Below are positions 57,885 to 64,000 of a DNA stretch of 64,000 nucleotides, piece after piece (position 1 is the stretch's first letter; each line of letters begins with the position of its first letter). Location of the stretch: assembly GCA_001566295.1 (NCBI GenBank), contig KQ964267.1, positions 8,096 to 72,095 on the forward strand, in the 5' to 3' direction. The position numbers were made by a program, and so were the translations under genes. Under the pieces are notes generated by a model. The model was not told where the DNA came from and did no database searches. It saw only the letters and a program-made list of their open reading frames with translations. The stretch is from Microdochium bolleyi. Taxonomy: Eukaryota; Ascomycota; Sordariomycetes; Xylariales; Microdochiaceae.

Positions 57885-60057
57885 GGTGATGGTGGATGTG
57901 CTTGTCAGGATGTGTCGCCCAAGATGTTGAGATAGGTGTGTACTGAGGTCGTTCCGATCGCCTTCTTTTTGTACGCGGGCTGTGTGCTTCCCTTTAAGGT
58001 TCCATTAACAGAGCTAAAAGCGCGTTGCTCTCCCCGCCTCCCCAGGCCGGCTGCCTCGGGACTGAACAACGGGAGATCATTTGCTGTTAGCGCGACGCTC
58101 CACGTGTAAAGGATGGAAGCGTAAAAGCATAACCGGCAGCTAGCGTCATCCTCCGCATGGGGCTGGACCACCCCGGGGGAGCTCCCCGCATCCCTGTTCC
58201 CACCGGGCGCTCCCCTTCTCCTCCGCCGAGCCTTCAGGGCACTTTGTGACGGCAGATCAGGGCTTGACTCGTGCGGCTCGCCCGCTCGAGTCAAGATTTG
58301 CGAAGGAATCGATGAACCCTGTCCCAGAACTTCCGGGACCTGCCCGAACCGACTAATTCAGACAGTTCCAGTGCATGCAATGTCACATAGCCAGGCTTGC
58401 TTGCCTCGACCGTAACAACAATCGCCCGCTGCCGTATTATTAGGAGCAGCATCCATGCTTCGTATGTCGGCCATTTCCGAGCGCTCACGTGATACCAATA
58501 GCAATGGACGTGCTAAATGTCGGCGCAAGCCACTATTCGCTAGATCATCAGCTATGGCGCTCATTGCGTTCAGCCCTGAGGAGCTTAGCAGACGACGACG
58601 CGGGGGAAAGTTGGTCCCGCCCCCGCGTGCTCTTCCACACAACCAATGATGTCGAGCGTAAATTGGAGTCGAGATCTGGGGAATGACTCGGAGGCGCTTG
58701 TCCCCGCCACTCACGAGTGCCGGTCGTCGAGCCCGATGTACAGGGGGGGGGGGGGGTTAAAGGACACCAGCGAGGGCAGATACGTGTCGCAGGCTGCAGC
58801 GTACTCTCCGCAACCGCATAGGTAGGTGTCATCGATATTGCAAGTGCCTGGGTTGCTACAGTTGGAGTGCCTGCATATGCCGGGAAAGTCATTATCCGCC
58901 ACGACACTGCATGATTCTTAATAGAACGAATCGTTCGGGATGTTGTCGAGAACAACCTGGCTTTCGTGCAGCTACACTGTCTTGAATGTCGCGCACATGA
59001 GCATGCCCTTTCAACGTGTCCTTCGCACCGAAAAAAAATTATCGGGCTTCTGCGGTTGAAGAAAATACTGGTTTGTATGGTCAGGCACTGCCGAGTCCGC
59101 GCAGGGGTTCAATGCTGGTGACATTGTACCAAAAGGAGATTTTCTGATGCGTCAGCGCCGCTGATGATCGAACTGTGATTCCATCGCTACGGAGACTTTG
59201 CGGAACGCTCTACAGATCTGGGTGGGACACGACCCCGGGCGACGAGGCCAGCTCGATGCATTAGGGTACAGTCTAGATGAGTCGATTTGTGCTCGCGTCC
59301 CTGCACACCCATCTCTTTCCACAAGAGCATTCGTCGGATTAACAGCATTGCCCGCAAAAGTCAGATTCGAAACGAACGAGCGGTTCGCCGTATTCTTTGT
59401 GAAAAGGACGGACGTGCACCTGCCCCGCTAGGCGGTGATGCACGTGTCTGTTTCGTCGCATCGCAACCTAACCATCGGGCTTTTGCGAAAGACCGTTAAC
59501 AGTTCGAGTGGACGAGGCAGCACTACAGTCAATCTTGACATGATCGAACCGCGAACGCGTCCTGGCGATGTGCTCGAGAATCTTGCCAACATGAAGTTCA
59601 ACTCGGATGAGAACAAAGAGCAAAATGGTAAATAGGGGTAGCTTGGACCAGTCTGGCAACAATCACTGACGGGCCACAGGACAGCATAGAAGGGACGAGA
59701 AGATGTCTCCAAGGTTGCTGACAAGTTGTTCTGCATGCGCCTCCACCGTCGGACTCCGAATCCCGTGAAACCCGACAGTGCTGACTCACCAGGCCGCGAG
59801 CAGCCGGGCACTAGCCCGCATCAGGGCATAAGCTGCCGGTCCGGGCCCGCCCTCGGCGCTGACAAAGCCCGTCCGCCTCGCCGGCGGGGCACGACTCAAG
59901 TACCGAAGCTAAGGTTCGGCACAGACGTCATTTTCTGCACGTATATCAGTGCCTCGTCTCCTCCCTCTGGCCCTGCACTTGTGTTCTTTCCCCCGATTTG
60001 ATCACACCGAGAATCAACACACCTCATTCTCAACACACACACACACAAAACACGAAA
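57885..60057. other. Gene-poor stretch with the permease and oxidoreductase promoters
   Basis: About 2.2 kb without a recognisable gene. It contains an uninterrupted run of 14 G at 58743-58756. The 3' end (about 59930-60057) is pyrimidine-rich and ends with a CACACACA leader before the oxidoreductase ATG, which is usual for expressed genes. Confidence 0.45.
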
Positions 60058-61131
60058 ATGTCTCTCCCCAAGTCTTTCAAGGCCGCTGTCCTCACCGGCG
60101 CCGATGCGCCCATCGAGGTCCGCGACCGGGAGCCGGAGACCGCGGAGCTGCAGCCCGAGGAGGTCGCCGTCAAGATCAGCGCGACGGCCATAAACCCTGT
60201 CGACTGGAAGCTGCGCGACTACCCGTCCATCCTCTTCGGCGACAAGCTGCCCGCCATCCTCGGCACCGACGCGGCGGGCACCATCTCGGCTAAGGGCTCA
60301 GCCGTCACGACCTTCAACGTGGGCGACCGCGTCTTCTTCCAGGGTCACCTGGGCAAGTTCGACACGGCGTCGTTCCAGGAGTACGCGCGCACCGACGCCG
60401 CCGTCGTCGGCCACCTGCCGAGCAATATCTCCGACGAGGAGGGCGCAGGCGTCAGCCTCGCGGCCATCACCGGCGCCATCGGCTGGTACCACGCCGTCGG
60501 TCGCGGCCTGGCCGCGCCTTGGGAGGACAAGAACGCGGGCAAGGGCAAGGCCATTATCGTGCTAGGCGGCAGCGCGTCGGTGGGCCAGTACACGGTACAG
60601 TTCGCGCGGCTGTCGGGCTACTCCAAGATCGTGACCAACGCGAGCTCTGCGCACAAGGAGCACCTGCAGAAGCTCGGCGCGCACGCCGTACTCGACCGCA
60701 AGACGCAGAACTCGGCGGCGGACTTTATCGACGCGATCGGCGAGGGCGTCGAGCTGGACGGCGTGTTCGACACGATCGGCACGGTCGAGACTCAGAGCCT
60801 CGCCGTCGAGATCCTGCAGAAGGCCAAGAGCGTGACCAGCTCGGGCGCGGTGGTAGTGTGCACGCACTACGCCGAGGCCAAAGCGGTGGAGCTGGGCAAG
60901 AAGGAGGGCGAGAGGCAGGTCGAGATCAAGGGCATCCTGGCGGTTGGCCCGGCCAAGGAGTACCGCAACGTGTCGGAGCCGTTCTACGTGCACGTCTCCA
61001 AGTGGCTCGAGAGCGGCGAGTTCGTGCCCAACAAGCCGCTCGTCATCGAGGGCGGTGTCAACGGCATCGAGGAGGCTCTCAAGAAGCAGAAGGCGGGTGT
61101 CTCAGGAGCCAAGGTTGTTGTCAAGTTCTAG
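60058..61131 (+). CDS. Zinc-less MDR oxidoreductase (enoyl reductase-like)
   Basis: An intronless frame of 357 residues. The medium-chain dehydrogenase fold is clear: TAINPVDWKLRDYP, LGTDAAGTISAKG, FNVGDRVFFQGH, and the NAD(P)H-binding IIVLGGSASVGQYTVQFARLSGY. The zinc-binding Cys/His of alcohol dehydrogenases are absent (the GTD.AG motif is kept), so it belongs to the quinone-oxidoreductase/enoyl-reductase group, often annotated as zinc-binding oxidoreductase or ToxD-like. It reduces an enone or quinone with NADPH in the cytosol. The start is supported by an A-rich AAAATG context and CA-rich leader. No polyketide synthase is beside it, so a trans-acting enoyl reductase role is not supported by context. 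Confidence 0.93.
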   Translation: MSLPKSFKAAVLTGADAPIEVRDREPETAELQPEEVAVKISATAINPVDWKLRDYPSILFGDKLPAILGTDAAGTISAKGSAVTTFNVGDRVFFQGHLGKFDTASFQEYARTDAAVVGHLPSNISDEEGAGVSLAAITGAIGWYHAVGRGLAAPWEDKNAGKGKAIIVLGGSASVGQYTVQFARLSGYSKIVTNASSAHKEHLQKLGAHAVLDRKTQNSAADFIDAIGEGVELDGVFDTIGTVETQSLAVEILQKAKSVTSSGAVVVCTHYAEAKAVELGKKEGERQVEIKGILAVGPAKEYRNVSEPFYVHVSKWLESGEFVPNKPLVIEGGVNGIEEALKKQKAGVSGAKVVVKF

Positions 61132-62285
61132 GTCGCGACCATAATGTAATGAAACAAAAGTTGAAAGTGTAATAGCGTTGCAGCATATTGTCAGCTGTAG
61201 CGGTATGTGATGACCGCTAGAGTCAATGAAATAAAGTGTCAGGTAGCCCCTCAGATCCTTAGCAAGACCAGAAGCACCCTTTGCAGGATCAGATATCGAC
61301 CACGACCGTGAAGGACATGGACACTTCGTCACCTCTGTCCTCGTGACGATACAAGCTCCTCATGCGACATTGGACCGTTGTGGCACCGCAATCCTCCATC
61401 ACTGCCGGCCAACCACCTGGTCCTCAATTCGTCGGTGAACGCGTAAGCTAGCTAGGGCGGCGTCGACATTGGAACGCAGAGTCGTCACACCAGAGTCCAA
61501 AATCCGTCAGTGTCAAAGCCACATTGTGGGTCTGCGGTGTCATGGCCCTGGAGTAGACGAAGCGAGCGTTACCCTCCGTATATCGCCTTCACGAGAGGCT
61601 GTGACACGGCGGCCACTGAGCTAACTTGCCCGCATGACTTCAGGGTCGTGGCTACGTACACGAGAGGTGCTAGTTCCCTCCGCTCTCAACAGGATTTCCA
61701 TTTTGTTCCCGCTCTACAATCACGTCGCCTATAGCCCGGGATCAAGTAAAGGCAGGCCGAGCCGGCTCTTAACCTGGTCATTCGCTTCTCCTGGCCAGAA
61801 ATAGCCGACCACGGAGGTGCTTGCAGTCTTTATTCTGCTGCCTGGACACCGCGCGGCGACTAGTCCAAGCTCAGCCTTGTCCCGAGGAGTCGGAGGAGGC
61901 TCCCGCTCCGAGAATCAACCCTTAGCGCCTTGCTCAGCCGCATTGCATCCCTGCATCACGCTGTTTCACGTTTCTATTTCCTAGACTGTTCCACCTCTCA
62001 CAACCACCGCATTAGAGACAAGCTCCCGCCGAGGCCGCGCACGCCAGCCTTGAATCCATTCAGGAACGCCAAGATAAGCTTACGCGGCGGGCCGGCCCCA
62101 CTGCGGAACGTCAACGTCAGCCCCTGCACGCGGCTCCGGGCCCCACACGGTCTGAATGTCCGGTTCGCGATCACTCTGCGCCGTGTGCCGGGACGGCATG
62201 TATATAAACTTCATCTTGGCGATTGATATCTGCGCTTGGCAAAACAGTCAGACCCAGTATCCAAATCATCATCACCATCATCATC
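61132..62285. promoter_or_regulatory. Spacer with a TATA box for the intradiol dioxygenase gene
   Basis: No gene in the first 1 kb. A TATATAAA box at 62201-62208 lies 78 bases before the dioxygenase ATG. Between them is a CATCATCACC-type leader. Small open frames (for example 61930-62226) carry no motif. Confidence 0.55.
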
Positions 62286-63498
62286 ATGCACTTCCTCAAG
62301 CTCATCGCCCTCGCAGCCGTTCTCGGCCGCACCGCCGCACACCCAGGCCACGACCTCACCCAGGAAATCGCCGAGCGCCGTGCCTACCTCGCCAATATCG
62401 CCCGGACCGATCTCTCCCACTGCGCAGAGAAGCTCGCCCGCCGTGGCATCACCCGCCGTAATGTCCAGCGCCGTGCTGCGGCCGTGAACAACGCTCGTGT
62501 CAAGCGTCCGTCCTCCTCGCCCCAAGACCACGTCTCTCACTTACACTGACACCTGCGCAGGCTCCCTCAGACCCCGTGACGCCGACGCCGTCCTCGCCAT
62601 CAACCACAACGCCACCTCGCTCGGGTACACCCCCAACACCGACATCGGCACCCTCTTCGCCGGCAACACTTCCTGCATCCTCTCCCCCGAGGTGACCCAG
62701 GGCCCGTACTACGTGAGCGGGGAGCACATCCGCTCCTCCATCGCCGACTCGCAGCCGGGCATCCCCACGATCCTCGATTACCAGGTCATCGACGTCAACA
62801 CGTGCGACCCGGTGCCCAACGTGTACCTCGAGATCTGGCACTGCAACTCGACGGGCGTGTACTCGGGCGTCGTGGCCAGCGGCAACGGCGCCGGCACCTC
62901 GGACCCGGGCAACATAAACGCCACGCACCACCGCGGCATCCAGCGCACCGACGCCGACGGGGTCGCGCAGTTCGAGACCACTTTTCCAGGCCACTACACG
63001 GGCCGCGCGACGCACGTGCACACCATGGTGCACGCGGGCGGCAAGTTGTACTGTAACGGCACGCTGGGCACGCAGGTCAGCTCGAGCCACGTCGGGCAGA
63101 CCTTCTTCGACCAGGCGCTCATCGCGGCGGTCGACAGCGTGCAGCCGTACGCGGATAACACGCAGCAGCTGACGGAGAACAAGGACGACAGCATCTTTGC
63201 CGAGGAGGCGGCCACGGGCGCGGACCCGCTGTTCGAGTACACGTACCTCGGGGACGGCGTGGAGGACGGCGTGTTCGGGTGGATCAGCTTCGGGTACAAC
63301 GCGACCGCGGTCGGCAGCGAGGTCACGCCCGCGGCGTTCCTGTATGCCGAGGGGGGCGTGGCGAACGCGGATGGCGGCGGCATGGGCGGCGGTGGCGGTC
63401 CTGGTGGCGGCGGCAGCATGAGTGGCGGGCCGAGCGGTGTGCCGCCCAGCGGCGCGATGCCCAGTGGTGCTCCGGCTGCTGCGACAAGCTCGGCTTGA
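62286..63498 (+). CDS. Secreted intradiol ring-cleavage dioxygenase
   Basis: Two exons, 62286-62505 and 62561-63498, in frame, 385 residues; intron 55 bp (GTCCGT...TGCGCAG, CTGAC branch site). The signal peptide MHFLKLIALAAVLGRTAA is followed by a short pro-region with Lys-Arg/Arg-Arg sites. Iron ligands are visible in the intradiol pattern: GPYYVSGEHIR (Tyr), GVYSGV (Tyr), and PGHYTGRATHVH (two His). It splits catechol-type rings to muconates outside the cell, as in lignin-monomer or host phenolic degradation. The C-terminal 60 residues are a Gly/Met/Pro-rich tail (GGGMGGGGGPGGGGSMSGG) common in extracellular fungal members. A TATA box lies 78 bases upstream. Confidence 0.92.
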
Positions 63499-63937
63499 GC
63501 TTGCAGGATAGAGCGTGCTCCCTGGCGGCCGATGAAGTCATGCTTGTTGACACCGGGCGACATCGGCTTGGCAAGGTATTGCTGCACTGTTGAACAATAG
63601 CACAAGGAGCGCATCAACTCACGCGGATGGAAGTCTCACAGGTGCATTCAGCGGGTCATGTCAAGCCGAGGGGTACGGCTACCAGCGTGACGTCTTGATT
63701 CTCGACTGGGACGTCTGCACCAAGCAATCAACGGGACAGCAGGTGCGATGCATCAGTCAGGAAACAAGGGTTTGCAGGATTGGTAGTGTAAATTCGATCC
63801 ACTTGCTCGCATTGCTCCTTGTCACTGTCTGCGGACCGTGCCGAATTTGTACGATCCCTCCATTCTTTGTCTACGAAGTGACCGTGATAATAGCGTGGCG
63901 GCAGGAAAGAGGGTGTCCAGGCTTGATTCACGACAAC
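63499..63937. other. Intergenic
   Basis: No gene recognised. Confidence 0.4.
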
Positions 63938-64000
63938 TCAACTGCCCTCTTCAGCTCTCTTGATGATCCGCGGTGGAACCTCCTTGAGGTAGACACCGTT
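63938..64000 (-). CDS. C-terminal 20 codons of an unidentified gene, cut by the window
   Basis: On the minus strand the frame entering from the right edge reads NGVYLKEVPPRIIKRAEEGS and ends at TGA 63940-63938. The composition is protein-like and the frame is open to the edge. The family cannot be named from 20 residues, and the fragment could be a chance open frame. Confidence 0.35.
   Translation of the reverse strand, partial: NGVYLKEVPPRIIKRAEEGS

Overview
This window is nuclear DNA of a filamentous ascomycete (Pezizomycotina, most likely Sordariomycetes). The genes have short introns of about 50-120 bp with GT/AG ends and CTGAC-type branch points. The families are typical of that group: Zn2Cys6 regulator, HET-domain and Het-C proteins, a NACHT-WD40 fragment, a LysM effector, a CALB-like lipase, a secreted intradiol dioxygenase and a DUF3435 tyrosine recombinase. 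I cannot name the genus. All splice models were built by hand; each multi-exon model given here closes in frame from ATG to stop.

Layout. 1-6 kb is accessory DNA. It holds the C-terminus of an NLR-type WD40 protein (cut by the window edge), a broken kinesin-light-chain-type TPR remnant, a 21-bp minisatellite, and an apparently intact five-exon DUF3435 tyrosine recombinase of the kind that heads Starship giant transposons (minus strand, 5530-2926). If it is a captain, its element runs leftward out of the window, which would make the NLR remnants candidate cargo; the outer edge would lie at about 5.5-6.2 kb. 6.2-9 kb is a Gypsy retroelement fragment without integrase; part of its 5' region recurs directly in front of the HET gene at 11.5 kb.

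9-21 kb holds a lineage protein of unknown function, a HET-domain gene, a 9-exon Trk potassium transporter, a protein-kinase N-lobe fragment and a Het-C gene. 21.5-33 kb holds a Zn2Cys6 factor with a very long Asn run, a GNAT acetyltransferase, a BAHD-like acyltransferase and a catalase-peroxidase ending in the peroxisomal signal SKL. 34-41 kb holds a frameshifted P450 pseudogene, a single-pass membrane protein and a sugar porter. 43.8-53 kb holds a secreted lipase, a PhyH-type dioxygenase, a family-2 glycosyltransferase head-to-head with a two-LysM effector, and a small three-exon gene for a stand-alone dsRNA-binding domain. 56-64 kb holds a Dal5-type MFS permease, an MDR oxidoreductase, a secreted intradiol dioxygenase and the last codons of a further gene.

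There is no obvious single metabolic cluster. The strongest themes are mobile DNA and self/non-self recognition on the left (DUF3435 recombinase, NLR remnants, HET, Het-C), and secreted or surface functions on the right (lipase, GT2, LysM, dioxygenase). Long gene-poor stretches (25.5-27.9, 41-43.8, 53-56 and 57.9-60 kb) show no recognisable coding sequence.
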